From Fuerstiella sp. (lineage in GTDB: Bacteria > Planctomycetota > Planctomycetia > Planctomycetales > Planctomycetaceae), in NCBI GenBank assembly GCA_022843805.1, contig JALHMY010000009.1, positions 63,023 through 127,022 of the forward strand: 64,000 nt of DNA. The letters are read 5' to 3'. Made by a program: the position numbers and the translations under genes. A model generated the notes under the pieces. It saw only the letters and a program-made list of their open reading frames with translations, ran no database searches and was not told the origin of the DNA. Position 1 is the stretch's first letter. Each line of letters opens with the position of its first letter. Of this stretch, positions 17,799-26,661 are shown piece by piece.

Positions 17799-18620
17799 AT
17801 GTTCGAAAACTGGAGTGAATCGTCGTCTCTTCTCTTTGAACGACTTCAGACTGATGCCCGCTCAGAACTCTGTAAGCACGGAGCAGTGGTCTATCAGGTC
17901 AACATGAACAAGGGCCGGGAAGTCCGGGTCGGCTGGATTCGCGGCAGTGGCAAGAGCAACATCTGCATGGCCAGAATCGTGGCCAAGGCCAATGGTTCTA
18001 TTGATCTTTACCTGCATCTGGATCCTAATGCCGACCTCATAGGCGAAGGCAAGCCGTTCGCGTCCGCATTTCACGGCAACGAGACCGACCGCGATATGGG
18101 AAAGCGAAACTTCAGTGAAAGCGACTTTCCAGATGCCGTCTTCGAATGGATCGCCTGTGCATCAAAGCACTCCCGCAGGAAACACAACATACCCATCGCT
18201 CCCTCTGAAGTGACAACTTCGACTGTGACTCCGCCCGGTGCTGCTCAAACCGCGAAGGCGGTTCCGCAGGTCAATCCAGACGAGGAGTTTCGGGAGGGAC
18301 AGCGAAAGCTGAAGATTCACCACGAGATTGAACGAAACGCGAAAGCGATTCGGCAAAAGAAGGCCCTTGTACTGGCTGAAACTGGGTGCTTGCAGTGTGA
18401 CGTTTGTGGTTTTGACTTTTGCGACACCTACGGCGAAATCGGCCAAGGATTTGCCGAGTGTCATCACAGAACACCAATCTCCATGCTAAGCGAAGAGTCA
18501 ACCATAACGCTGGATCAGTTGGCCATCGTCTGTTCGAACTGCCACCGCATGCTGCACCGTTCGCCGTATCTGACTACGGAGCAACTTCGTGACCTGCTGT
18601 TCGAAAGTGAAACACCTTAG
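17799..18620 (+). CDS. HNH endonuclease (McrA-like)
   Basis: A 273-aa protein. The C-terminal 80 residues form an HNH zinc nuclease: CDVCGFDF (about 201), AECHHRTPIS with the catalytic His pair (about 219) and IVCSNCHRMLHR (about 242). The N-terminal 130 residues (start MFENWSES) look like an uncharacterised sensing domain with YLHLDPNADL and FPDAVFEWI. McrA-like HNH proteins often cleave modified DNA or act as restriction effectors. The gene lies 73 bases after the PD-(D/E)XK gene and may belong to the RT module or stand alone. A short out-of-frame ORF fills the gap but is not convincing. Confidence 0.82.
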   Translation: MFENWSESSSLLFERLQTDARSELCKHGAVVYQVNMNKGREVRVGWIRGSGKSNICMARIVAKANGSIDLYLHLDPNADLIGEGKPFASAFHGNETDRDMGKRNFSESDFPDAVFEWIACASKHSRRKHNIPIAPSEVTTSTVTPPGAAQTAKAVPQVNPDEEFREGQRKLKIHHEIERNAKAIRQKKALVLAETGCLQCDVCGFDFCDTYGEIGQGFAECHHRTPISMLSEESTITLDQLAIVCSNCHRMLHRSPYLTTEQLRDLLFESETP

Positions 18621-18745
18621 GTCTACATCCTGGCCCGACACCAGACTCGGTGCTGCTAAAACCATGATTCCGGAATTCGAGGAGTGGTCATCCAACGATA
18701 CAAACCAGCATTTGCATCTTGGTTCGTTCACAGAAAAAGACGCTT

Positions 18746-19960
18746 ATGAAACCATCTTTTGGCTGGACACTTCTATCCCGCGACGCCTTGCGCAGGGCGG
18801 AGACGCAACTGCGCGTTGACGACGTCGGTGTCCTCGACGAAATCGGATTCCTGGCTTTGCATCAGGCATACGCCGACCGATTTTTTCCTGGTACTTCCGT
18901 GCTTCATACGCGGCTGCGGTATGTCCTCTTCATTCCCTGGATGTATGAGCGAATTGCAAAGTTGCGAAGCCGCGTACCAATTGCGGAAACAATTGAAGAG
19001 GAAGAATTGGAACTGACAAAGCGACTAAAGCTGTCGAACGAATCAGGAGTGATCGGAGAACAAAACTATCCAAAGCCGACAGTCCAGCCGCCGTCGATGA
19101 CGTATTGGTCTGCTCTGAATACATGGCGAATCATCAGGCCTTTCGATAATGGCACGTATCCATCGCGGCGCATGTTGCACCAGTCACTGCGTCGCCAAAG
19201 TTCTCAGCACCTGGTTCACGACGACGACAAACAGCCGCTGTTTACAGAAAGATCGACGTTCGTTGCGTTACCGTCGCCTCCAGTCGCATGGGACAACTCT
19301 CATCTGCCGCTGACATTTAATCTGGAACCGGATGAACGAGAATTCCTCCAGAAACAGCTATTAGGCGTCTCGCGACCAGGTGAGCCGGGCAGAATGTCTC
19401 TGTTGTCGCGACTTGTTGAACGCAACGTCTCACTCACCGCGGAAACAGAACTATGGTCACAATCAGTTCTTTCCGCTGCAGATACCTACGACCGAGCGGC
19501 ATTGATGCGAGCAAAACAAGCGGCCGCTTTGGCGGCGATCGGTCGAGCCGTGTATTCAGCTCTGGTCGAGCAACTTCGAACACAAGACGGTCTGGCGGCG
19601 AGTGATCACCACCTGAATCAACTGCGGGAGATCGTTGATCGATTCAGAGCAGACGCGATGAGGTTGACGATTGAAGACATTTGTATCGATGCACCGTCGA
19701 TGTTGACGCATATTCTTGCTGTCTTGCGAGCAACGCAGCTTTGGCTGACCAAGGGAAATTCGGATCCCTCTAGTCTCCTTGAAATCTATGCAAAAGCAGA
19801 AAGCAATCGCAAAGGGCCTCGCGCGCGGCTGTCACCATTCCTTTCGGGAAAAGAAAAACGAGCTGAGTGGATTCCTAACAAGCATCCGAAGCCAGAGCCA
19901 CTGCACTACCGCTGGAAAAACGTTCGCAGGTTGCTGATCGATCTTCAGGAGGCCACATGA
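18746..19960 (+). CDS. DUF6361-family protein
   Basis: The start is placed at ATG 18746, since the family begins with a short Met-containing segment followed by an FxWxxxS element, seen here as FGWTLLSRDALRR. The extra TTG-started residues upstream do not fit. The protein is about 404 aa. Near residues 40-70 it has the typical ADRFFPGTSVLHTRLRYVLF pattern. DUF6361 has no known activity. Such proteins recur in defence islands next to PLD-fold proteins and helicases (recalled, not checked). Here it overlaps the PLD gene by four bases, making it the first gene of a tightly coupled trio. The C-terminus is basic and ends near a predicted helix. Confidence 0.75.
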   Translation: MKPSFGWTLLSRDALRRAETQLRVDDVGVLDEIGFLALHQAYADRFFPGTSVLHTRLRYVLFIPWMYERIAKLRSRVPIAETIEEEELELTKRLKLSNESGVIGEQNYPKPTVQPPSMTYWSALNTWRIIRPFDNGTYPSRRMLHQSLRRQSSQHLVHDDDKQPLFTERSTFVALPSPPVAWDNSHLPLTFNLEPDEREFLQKQLLGVSRPGEPGRMSLLSRLVERNVSLTAETELWSQSVLSAADTYDRAALMRAKQAAALAAIGRAVYSALVEQLRTQDGLAASDHHLNQLREIVDRFRADAMRLTIEDICIDAPSMLTHILAVLRATQLWLTKGNSDPSSLLEIYAKAESNRKGPRARLSPFLSGKEKRAEWIPNKHPKPEPLHYRWKNVRRLLIDLQEAT

Positions 19961-21777
19961 CGTCACAGCGTTTGGCGAATGTGGCTTATCTCGATGCATT
20001 GCGGCCAGATTCTGGCTGGCATACGGAGTTCGCATTCCTCGCCAGTTACTCCGCAGACTTGGTCGCATTGGTCGCAGCTCTGCTGGCGATTTCTGGCAGG
20101 GATGATGATCGCGGCTCGGGCAGCAAAGTGGACTTCGTGACGGCAATTGAGCGAACAGCAGACCGAGTGCGTCTGATTCTCCAGGCCGGTCGTCTGGTCG
20201 CACCAGCCAAGACACCTCGGATTCTGTCGATTTTGGATCGCTATGTGCGTGAAGTCCGTCATGATGAATCAATCCGCTCATGGCATCCCAAGGCGACATT
20301 GTGCAAGCACAAACGGAACGACAGTCATGAGGTTCAATGGCGGCTTTGGATTGGCAGCCGGAATCTGACACGTGATTTATCGTGGGACTCGGGATTGACG
20401 CTTGTTAGCAGTCCGAATTCATCAGGGATTGAAGTTCCGGGAATCGAAGAGCTTGCCGCCGAGCTAGCCACGCATGCACAATTGCCAGGTGTTGCTGCGG
20501 AAGTTGTGCGTTCGCAACTACGAACTGTTCGCTGGGAGGTTCCCGATGGATGCACGGTCCGCAACCTCCGGATGTTCACCAACAATGCAAAGAGGACGTT
20601 GCCAACGGCTCCAGCAGGACTGCAGAAGGTGGTCCTTGTGAGTCCATTTCTCGATGGTAACATCGTCAGCAAAATTGCACGCTGGGGTGATCATTCCACC
20701 AGGCGGTTGATCGTTTCATCAATGCTGGAACTTGCGAAGCTGCAGCATCAGGAAGCGAAACCTCTGACAGGGTTCGAGCAACTACTTTGCATGGATGCGC
20801 CGGTACCGGACGATCAATTTGCGTCAATCGACGCTGATAAAGAGAACGCGAAATCGGATGATGAAGAACCAGAGCCCCGAGGTCTTCATGCCAAACTTCT
20901 GTACGCCGAAACAGAAACCGAACACCTTCTATGGACCGGTAGTGCCAATTTCACTCAACGTGGCTGGCAGGGGCCCAATTCAGAGATCATTGCTGAACTC
21001 AAAGTTTCTGATGAAATCGCAGCCGGAATCAACGACTTTGTGAGTCGAGCCCGTACTGTTCAGGTCCACGAAATGGGGGCGGCCACAGAAATAGATCCGA
21101 CAGAAGAAGCACTTGAATGTTCCCGCAAGGAAGTCTGCACGGTCTGGAACGTCCGGCAGACATTGCGTTCGGGCGGGTCTTCTTTGACTGCAACTGATGA
21201 TCCGAACCCAACAAATCCAACCGTCACGCTGGCGGTCGGCACTTTGGTTTCAGACCTTGTTGCCTGGCCCAGAGGGGCAACAGAGATTTCACTCCCGCTG
21301 ATGTCAGCAGTGGATGTCACGGAATTGCTGCGCTGTCGTCTTTTTCTCAACGACAAGTCTGTCACATGGCTCATGCGTGCTCCTCTGGACCCAACCCCAG
21401 ACGCTGACCGAGATCGCCTCGCCATTGCAAATTACCTCGACCCAAAGAGCTTTCTTGCTTGGATTCGGTCCCTGTTGACTGAAGAGACGGCGGGCGATGG
21501 AGGCGGTGAATGGGACCGGTCCGACCATGATTTCCACAGCCGGAACGTTCGAACGACTGGGCCAACCTGGTGGATCCCGACGCTGGAGGAAGTGCTCAAG
21601 GCCTGGGCGCGAGATCCCGCAAGTCTGAAATCTGTGGACCGGAAGCTTCGGGATTATCTCGCGATCATCCGAAGTGATTCCACGGACAAGGTGACTCAGG
21701 CTGACAGGCACGCCATTGATCAATTTCACCAAACATGGCTGGTGCTGAGCAAGGCACTGATCGGAGTTTCGGGATGA
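19957..21777 (+). CDS. Phospholipase D-like protein of a defence trio
   Basis: A 606-aa protein with PLD/nuclease-superfamily features. The second half-site is good: RGLHAKLLYAE (HxK, about residue 309) followed by WTGSANFTQRGW (GSxNFT, about 327). An earlier half-site is weaker: CKHKRND (about 115) with WIGSRNLTRD (about 132). PLD-fold proteins in defence systems, such as DISARM DrmC and DpdK, are predicted nucleases. ATGA overlaps join it to the DUF6361 gene upstream and the helicase downstream, so the three products are probably made in fixed ratio. Cleavage activity is inferred. The degenerate first half-site could mean that activity requires dimerisation. Confidence 0.8.
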   Translation: MTSQRLANVAYLDALRPDSGWHTEFAFLASYSADLVALVAALLAISGRDDDRGSGSKVDFVTAIERTADRVRLILQAGRLVAPAKTPRILSILDRYVREVRHDESIRSWHPKATLCKHKRNDSHEVQWRLWIGSRNLTRDLSWDSGLTLVSSPNSSGIEVPGIEELAAELATHAQLPGVAAEVVRSQLRTVRWEVPDGCTVRNLRMFTNNAKRTLPTAPAGLQKVVLVSPFLDGNIVSKIARWGDHSTRRLIVSSMLELAKLQHQEAKPLTGFEQLLCMDAPVPDDQFASIDADKENAKSDDEEPEPRGLHAKLLYAETETEHLLWTGSANFTQRGWQGPNSEIIAELKVSDEIAAGINDFVSRARTVQVHEMGAATEIDPTEEALECSRKEVCTVWNVRQTLRSGGSSLTATDDPNPTNPTVTLAVGTLVSDLVAWPRGATEISLPLMSAVDVTELLRCRLFLNDKSVTWLMRAPLDPTPDADRDRLAIANYLDPKSFLAWIRSLLTEETAGDGGGEWDRSDHDFHSRNVRTTGPTWWIPTLEEVLKAWARDPASLKSVDRKLRDYLAIIRSDSTDKVTQADRHAIDQFHQTWLVLSKALIGVSG

Positions 21778-24700
21778 GTAATCTCAGGCCTTTTCAAAAG
21801 GCGACGGTTACTGCTGTCTTAAACGCATTCAAGCGAAAGCGCGGTTCTCGTCGGTTTCTTGTTGCAGATGAAGTCGGCCTTGGCAAGACAGTCGTCGCCC
21901 AACATGTGATCAAACGACTCATGAAAGGACGACGAAAACCACTTGTGGTTTTCTACTTGTGCAGTAGCCTGGCAATAGCAAGTCAGAATCGTCGAAAACT
22001 ACTGGAGGTACTCCCAACGAAGGAAGATCGTGCTGCGGCAGACTGTCCGGTGGACCGATTGTCACTGTTGAAAGTCGCCGCACAACCAAACAGTCCGACA
22101 CTGCACCTGTACTCGTTCACACCCGACACGTCTATTCCTATTCGGACACGCCATCGCCGTGATGGCCGACAGGAGGAGCGTGCCCTCATTCATGAACTTG
22201 TGCGGAGAATCTGGCCGGCTCTCTTCAAGATCTGGGGCACAAAGGTATTCCGTGGATCAATAAGGTCCGCAGCGACGTGGGCCGCAGCAAAGAAACTGCA
22301 GCGTCCCCATGTGCGTAGTGCGGGCTTTCGACGTGCATTTGTTCGTTCAGTTCGTGAAGAATTTGGACTGGAGGATCGACAGAAATTGCTGCCAGTACTG
22401 CAACGAAAGCACGAGAACGGTCTCAGCAAATTGGAACTAATTGCTCATTTTCGAAATGCCTTGGCGGCAAGTGCGATCGAAGAAATTGCGCCGGATCTGG
22501 TGATCTTCGACGAGTTTCAGAAATTTCGTGACCTGCTTGAGAAGCAAAAGAATGCATCTGCTCGTCGAGTCATTGGTCGCCTAACAGGAGATCAGGTCGA
22601 GAATCCACCCGCGCTGCTTCTGCTGTCGGCAACACCTTATCGTCTTTTCTCAACGAGTGTCGAAGAAGCTTCGGGCAAATCACACCGCTCAGAGTTCTTT
22701 CAGCTTATCACGTTCCTGTATGGTGAAGATGACGACGCGAGACGAACGTTGGCACTCAAGGAGGCCTTCGCGACTCTGGAGACAGCTCTTCGAAAGAATG
22801 ATCAGGCGACTACTGACGTATTGACGGCAAAAGAAACGGTCGAGAATTTGCTGCGACCAGTGATGGCTCGCACCGAGCGATTCGCTTGTGCCAGCGCTCC
22901 ACATGATGACTTCCGCACGGTTCCACTGGATGCACCACTGGATTCAGACGATCTTGTCGTCTTCAAGCATCTCCATAGCAGCCTGAATATCGACCATGTT
23001 GCGACAGCAGTTCCGTACTGGACTTCGATACCGTTGCCGATGCAGTCGATGGGCAACCACTACATCGCATGGAAGACAAGGGAGCCGGCAAACCCTCACG
23101 GTGTACCTGAACTCACGGTTGAGATGAGAGACCGGCTTCAAACGCTCAAGCAATGGCCGCACCCACGATTGAGGGCACTGAGGAAAATGTTGCCGCCAGA
23201 ACAGCTCGCCATTCCATGGCTATCTCCCACGTCTCCTTGGTGGCCGTTGCGTGGTGCATGGAAGGATAAGGAAATGCTTCCAAAGAAGATCCTCATCTTT
23301 AGTCGCTTTCGAGCTGTGCCACAGACAATCGCGGCAGCAATCAGCTTCGATCTGGAATCTCAGTATCTCGCAAGAAAAAAGCTGCCGTATTCAGAAGTGA
23401 CTCGCAGAAGACTGTTCGCGGCCAAGGCGAATCGACACACATTGCTGGCCGTCTTTGGACCTTCCCCATTTCTGATCAATGCAACGAGGAACCTCTCGTT
23501 CATCGACTCCGATGTTACCTCAATTCGAAAAAGCGTCCGTCGAGAGCTCAAGAAGTCTCTGGAACAAATCGGTATCGCCATCAGCGAGACGGCACCGGCA
23601 ATCGTTCCGTGGCGTCTGCTGGCCAGGCTTGAGGGGCTGGAACACAACTGGGAGTGGATGAAGAATTCATGGCTCTTGCTGGGAAAACAGGAAACAACGG
23701 ACGAATCTCCGGATTCGGCATTCAATCAGCTCATCGCTGACTGGACGACGGAATCACAGCTTTCTGTAAAGAGCATTCGGCCCCAGGAATTGGATTCACT
23801 GACGACGCTGGCGATTGGAGCACCCGGCGTCGTGATTGGCCGGGCGCTTCAGCGTCATTGGGATAATGCGGTCAGCAAAGATGGTTTTTCTAAGACGCTT
23901 GCAGTCTCGTGGAGTGGCTTTCGCAATTATATGGATCAGCGATGGTTTTATTCACGGCTTCGCAAGCCGGATGAGAAGTACACATCGACCCTGCTGAGAG
24001 TCACCGTCGATGGCAACCTTGAAGGCGTGCTGGATGAACACCTGTGGATCATCTCAAAACTTCGCAGCACTGATGGCAGCGAATTAGCAGATGAGCTTCG
24101 CAAAGGGTTCACTCTACGAAACGGTCAATTCCATCTTCATCCGCTGCAGAATGACGGCACGGAAGGGGCCGAGTTTTCCTTACGCTGCCACGTCGCGATG
24201 CCGTTCGTTCAAACAAGAGCCGCGGGTCCTGGAGACAAGACGCAGGAGAAGCCGATCCGCGCCGACGAATTGAGGCGCGCATTCAATTCACCATTCTGGC
24301 CTTACGTGCTGGCGACGACTTCCGTTGGCCAGGAAGGCTTGGACTTTCACGTCTGGTGCGACACGTTGATTCATTGGGATTTGTGTCATAACCCGGTGGA
24401 TCTAGAGCAACGGGAGGGCCGGATTCAGCGATTCGGTGGATTGGCAATACGACAGGCCATCGCGGATCAGGTGTCGATTCCTCCTGGCAGCCCAGCAAGC
24501 ACAACAGAAAGCCCGTGGTTCCGGATCGCTGACATTGCCGACAAGGAAATGAGCGATGAATCAGGCTTATCTCCATGGTGGATCTGCAAGAATAGCAATG
24601 TGCAACGCTATGTCTTCGACGTCCCCACAAGCGAACAGTCCCATTGGCTGGAGTGGGTGAAGAATCAGAGATTCCTCTATCGGCTCGTCCTCGGACAACC

Positions 24701-24812
24701 GAACCAGGAAGACATGCTTCAATTGATCTCCGAGCGATTCAAGCCTGACGATTCGGCTATTCGAAATGCCACAGTCAACTTGTCGCCGTTTCCATTTCAG
24801 GAACGTTCTTAA
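21774..24812 (+). CDS. SNF2/DEAD-like helicase of the DUF6361-PLD trio
   Basis: Starting at the ATG that overlaps the PLD stop (ATGA), the protein is 1012 aa. Helicase motifs are VADEVGLGKTVVAQ (Walker A, about residue 28-41), VIFDEFQKF (DEFQ in place of DEAH, about 243), LLLSATPYRL (motif III, about 283), VGQEGLDFHVW (motif V, about 851) and LEQREGRIQRFGG (motif VI, about 878). A long insertion of roughly 450 residues separates the two RecA lobes. This is an SF2/SNF2-type ATPase acting on DNA or RNA. With the PLD protein it may form a helicase-nuclease complex, DUF6361 being a possible adaptor. It is distinct from the DrmD-like helicase in region 1. Confidence 0.85.
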   Translation: MSNLRPFQKATVTAVLNAFKRKRGSRRFLVADEVGLGKTVVAQHVIKRLMKGRRKPLVVFYLCSSLAIASQNRRKLLEVLPTKEDRAAADCPVDRLSLLKVAAQPNSPTLHLYSFTPDTSIPIRTRHRRDGRQEERALIHELVRRIWPALFKIWGTKVFRGSIRSAATWAAAKKLQRPHVRSAGFRRAFVRSVREEFGLEDRQKLLPVLQRKHENGLSKLELIAHFRNALAASAIEEIAPDLVIFDEFQKFRDLLEKQKNASARRVIGRLTGDQVENPPALLLLSATPYRLFSTSVEEASGKSHRSEFFQLITFLYGEDDDARRTLALKEAFATLETALRKNDQATTDVLTAKETVENLLRPVMARTERFACASAPHDDFRTVPLDAPLDSDDLVVFKHLHSSLNIDHVATAVPYWTSIPLPMQSMGNHYIAWKTREPANPHGVPELTVEMRDRLQTLKQWPHPRLRALRKMLPPEQLAIPWLSPTSPWWPLRGAWKDKEMLPKKILIFSRFRAVPQTIAAAISFDLESQYLARKKLPYSEVTRRRLFAAKANRHTLLAVFGPSPFLINATRNLSFIDSDVTSIRKSVRRELKKSLEQIGIAISETAPAIVPWRLLARLEGLEHNWEWMKNSWLLLGKQETTDESPDSAFNQLIADWTTESQLSVKSIRPQELDSLTTLAIGAPGVVIGRALQRHWDNAVSKDGFSKTLAVSWSGFRNYMDQRWFYSRLRKPDEKYTSTLLRVTVDGNLEGVLDEHLWIISKLRSTDGSELADELRKGFTLRNGQFHLHPLQNDGTEGAEFSLRCHVAMPFVQTRAAGPGDKTQEKPIRADELRRAFNSPFWPYVLATTSVGQEGLDFHVWCDTLIHWDLCHNPVDLEQREGRIQRFGGLAIRQAIADQVSIPPGSPASTTESPWFRIADIADKEMSDESGLSPWWICKNSNVQRYVFDVPTSEQSHWLEWVKNQRFLYRLVLGQPNQEDMLQLISERFKPDDSAIRNATVNLSPFPFQERS

Positions 24813-24920
24813 TGCCTGCGGACGATTCAACTCGCATGAGGCAGTGATCCACAACACTTCCAGAAACATGAACGCGATTGACAACAGTTTTGTTCGCTGG
24901 AGACTTGAATAGCTCATATA

Positions 24921-25146
24921 CGGGCGTTTCCCTTCGGGCCGGGCTGCTTCGGGCTCCGCTTTCGCTCGGTCCGGCAGGCCGGACTGCTGCGCACCCTGCA
25001 CATCCCTAACGCGACTTGAACACCGGAACGGGCCGCTCGCTGGCAGTTCTGATTGTCGCACGGCGTCAAGGTCCGCTCTCGCCTGCGGCGTTTGCTGCTG
25101 CTTGGCCCTCGGCCAAGACTCCACCTTGACTTGCCGTGCCGCGTCT
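24921..25146. repeat. Long GC-rich palindromic repeat R1, copy 1
   Basis: About 226 bases that recur at 25627-25846 with roughly 90% identity by eye. A first block rich in CCGGACTGCTGCGCACCCTG is followed by a short variable spacer. A second block then contains an inverted pair, CACGGCGTCAAGGTC and ACCTTGACTTGCCGTG, that would fold into a long hairpin. The reverse strand is partly open, but the frame differs in neighbours and codes for nothing recognisable. It occupies most of the 24813-25229 gene-free interval. Confidence 0.85.
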
Positions 25147-25229
25147 GATCAGACCAGCGGCTGGTCAGCAATTCGCACAGAAGAACAGATCGCATCTGCC
25201 GAATGCGACTCATATTCATGGAGCATCAA

Positions 25230-25523
25230 ATGACGACTCACGGAAGAAGCAACTGCACAACATTACCCCCTGATGAAACCGAACACACCAATCGCAGTGT
25301 TTGCGAGCAACTGAAAGACGAACGCGAATGGCGTGTGGCGCTGGAAGTAATCTACGGCGAGGTCTGGGATACTTCAGAACTCAAACGGGACTTCAACGTC
25401 ATCGGCTTTCTGGCTCCCCTGGTCGCAGTTCGTCGTAAAGACAACGGCGAGGAAGGCACGCTGGAGTTTCTCCATCATCCAAGGTTCTACTTCAGCTATC
25501 GCAGCAGCACCAAACGCGGCTGA
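25230..25523 (+). CDS. Small conserved hypothetical protein
   Basis: A 97-aa protein using ATG 25230; ATG at 25218 is also possible. The core reads as an ordered alpha/beta domain: VIYGEVWDTSELKRDF, then NVIGFLAPLVAVRRK, then LEFLHHPRFYFSY. I recall this pattern from small planctomycete proteins of unknown function found on mobile or plasmid-like regions, but cannot name a family. Two R1 repeat copies flank the gene, each about 80-100 bases away, which suggests a cassette-like unit. No membrane segment or catalytic motif is evident. Confidence 0.6.
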   Translation: MTTHGRSNCTTLPPDETEHTNRSVCEQLKDEREWRVALEVIYGEVWDTSELKRDFNVIGFLAPLVAVRRKDNGEEGTLEFLHHPRFYFSYRSSTKRG

Positions 25524-25626
25524 ACCAGGAGCCATAGATGCTCACGAGGCCTATCCGCTGCCGCGTGGGCATCGTCACCCTTTTCCTGCGACTCATCTGA
25601 AGTTTTCTCTGAGAGCAAGTGGTGCT

Positions 25627-25846
25627 GGGCGTTGCCCTTCGGGCCGGGCTGCTCCGGGCTGCGCTTCCGCTCGGTCCGGCAAGCCGGACTGCTGCGCACC
25701 CTGCACATCCCTAACGCATGACCATCAAATACTGTCCTCTCACTGGCAGTCTCTCATTGTGCCACGGCGTCAAGGTCCGCTCTCGCCTGCGGCGTTCGCT
25801 GCTGCTTGGCCTGCGGCCAAGGCTCCACCTTGACTTGCCGTGTCCC
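25627..25846. repeat. Long GC-rich palindromic repeat R1, copy 2
   Basis: Second, same-orientation copy of R1. Both blocks are conserved, including CTGCGCACCCTGCACATCCC and the inverted CACGGCGTCAAGG / CCTTGACTTGCCGTG pair; the central spacer differs completely. It fills most of 25524-25915 and ends about 70 bases before the next gene. Confidence 0.85.
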
Positions 25847-25915
25847 ATTTCGTGACAGCCAGTGATGATCTCAATCAATGAGATTGTCCCATTACAAACA
25901 TCAGGAGACATCCAC

Positions 25916-26659
25916 ATGAATCAGGAAACACGCATCAATAAAATCATCAATGAGTCACTGCAGGCATTCGAACATCTGTGTCTGGAAAATGAAGTCAATC
26001 GTGTCCGCACGGGCGGATGTCGCTATCTGCACGAGTGTCTCTCCGACAACGTCTTCTCGTTAAAGCACAACGCCACCAAGTACGGTCGCGAAATCATGCT
26101 CAAGCTGGATTCACAATGCGGATTTGCAGTCCATCGCATCCTGAGAAAACGAGTTCTGAAGAACTCGAACAGAGTCCCTGCAATCGGGAGATTTCGCCAA
26201 GGCAAACGATTCTGGCGGATGATCCTTGTCGATCATATTCGGAGTTCCGGAGTGTCGATACGCACAGGCTACAGCGCCGAATCAGGTCCCTGGCAAAGCG
26301 GTCACGGCGTCATCAGGATCGTGCCGTACCAAACGGAGAATCAATTGCTTAAGGCACTCCTGAATGCGTTTTCGCATCAAGTTCTGCACTATGATACCGG
26401 TCGAGCGACTTCAAGCCCCATCTGGCCGAAAAGTCTTCATCGAGCCGAGGCATTGGCATTGTCGTACGTTGTGGCTCGATCCATCGGATTGGAATCGCTG
26501 TTTCATGACGATGTCATTAAATACAGCCTTCTGCATGCTGATGAAATTGATTGGCAGTTCCGGCAACGGATTCGAATCGCTGCCTTCGCCCTCTTGACCA
26601 ACCTCCACTCCAGTGACAGCATCGGGAAGTATCCCAGAGAATCAGAATCGATGAACTGA
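25916..26659 (+). CDS. Metallopeptidase-like (ArdC/ImmA-type) protein with degenerate active site
   Basis: ATG 25916 is preceded by AGGAGA at good spacing; the product is 247 aa. The region around residues 145-195 follows the layout of ArdC/ImmA-like zinc peptidases: a helix ending LLNAFSHQVLHYD where HELAHxLLH is expected, then LHRAEALALSYVVARSIGL where an EAEAxAYVV element is expected. The first His-Glu of HExxH is missing (AFSHQ), so zinc chemistry is probably lost. The N-terminus (MNQETRINKIINESLQAF) resembles the helical start of mobile-element proteins. Anti-restriction ArdC proteins are common on plasmids, which fits the context. The assignment rests on pattern only. Confidence 0.5.
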   Translation: MNQETRINKIINESLQAFEHLCLENEVNRVRTGGCRYLHECLSDNVFSLKHNATKYGREIMLKLDSQCGFAVHRILRKRVLKNSNRVPAIGRFRQGKRFWRMILVDHIRSSGVSIRTGYSAESGPWQSGHGVIRIVPYQTENQLLKALLNAFSHQVLHYDTGRATSSPIWPKSLHRAEALALSYVVARSIGLESLFHDDVIKYSLLHADEIDWQFRQRIRIAAFALLTNLHSSDSIGKYPRESESMN

Positions 26660-26661
26660 AC

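Noticed and set aside
17722..17907. 61-codon frame starting at an ATGA overlap before the HNH gene
   Set aside because: The first 25 residues look plausible, but the rest runs out of frame through the well-supported HNH gene and has no motif.
24921..25846. CRISPR array
   Set aside because: Only two long, imperfect copies separated by a gene; no short regular repeats and no cas1/cas2. The Cas4-like protein at 46741 lacks catalytic residues and any array nearby.
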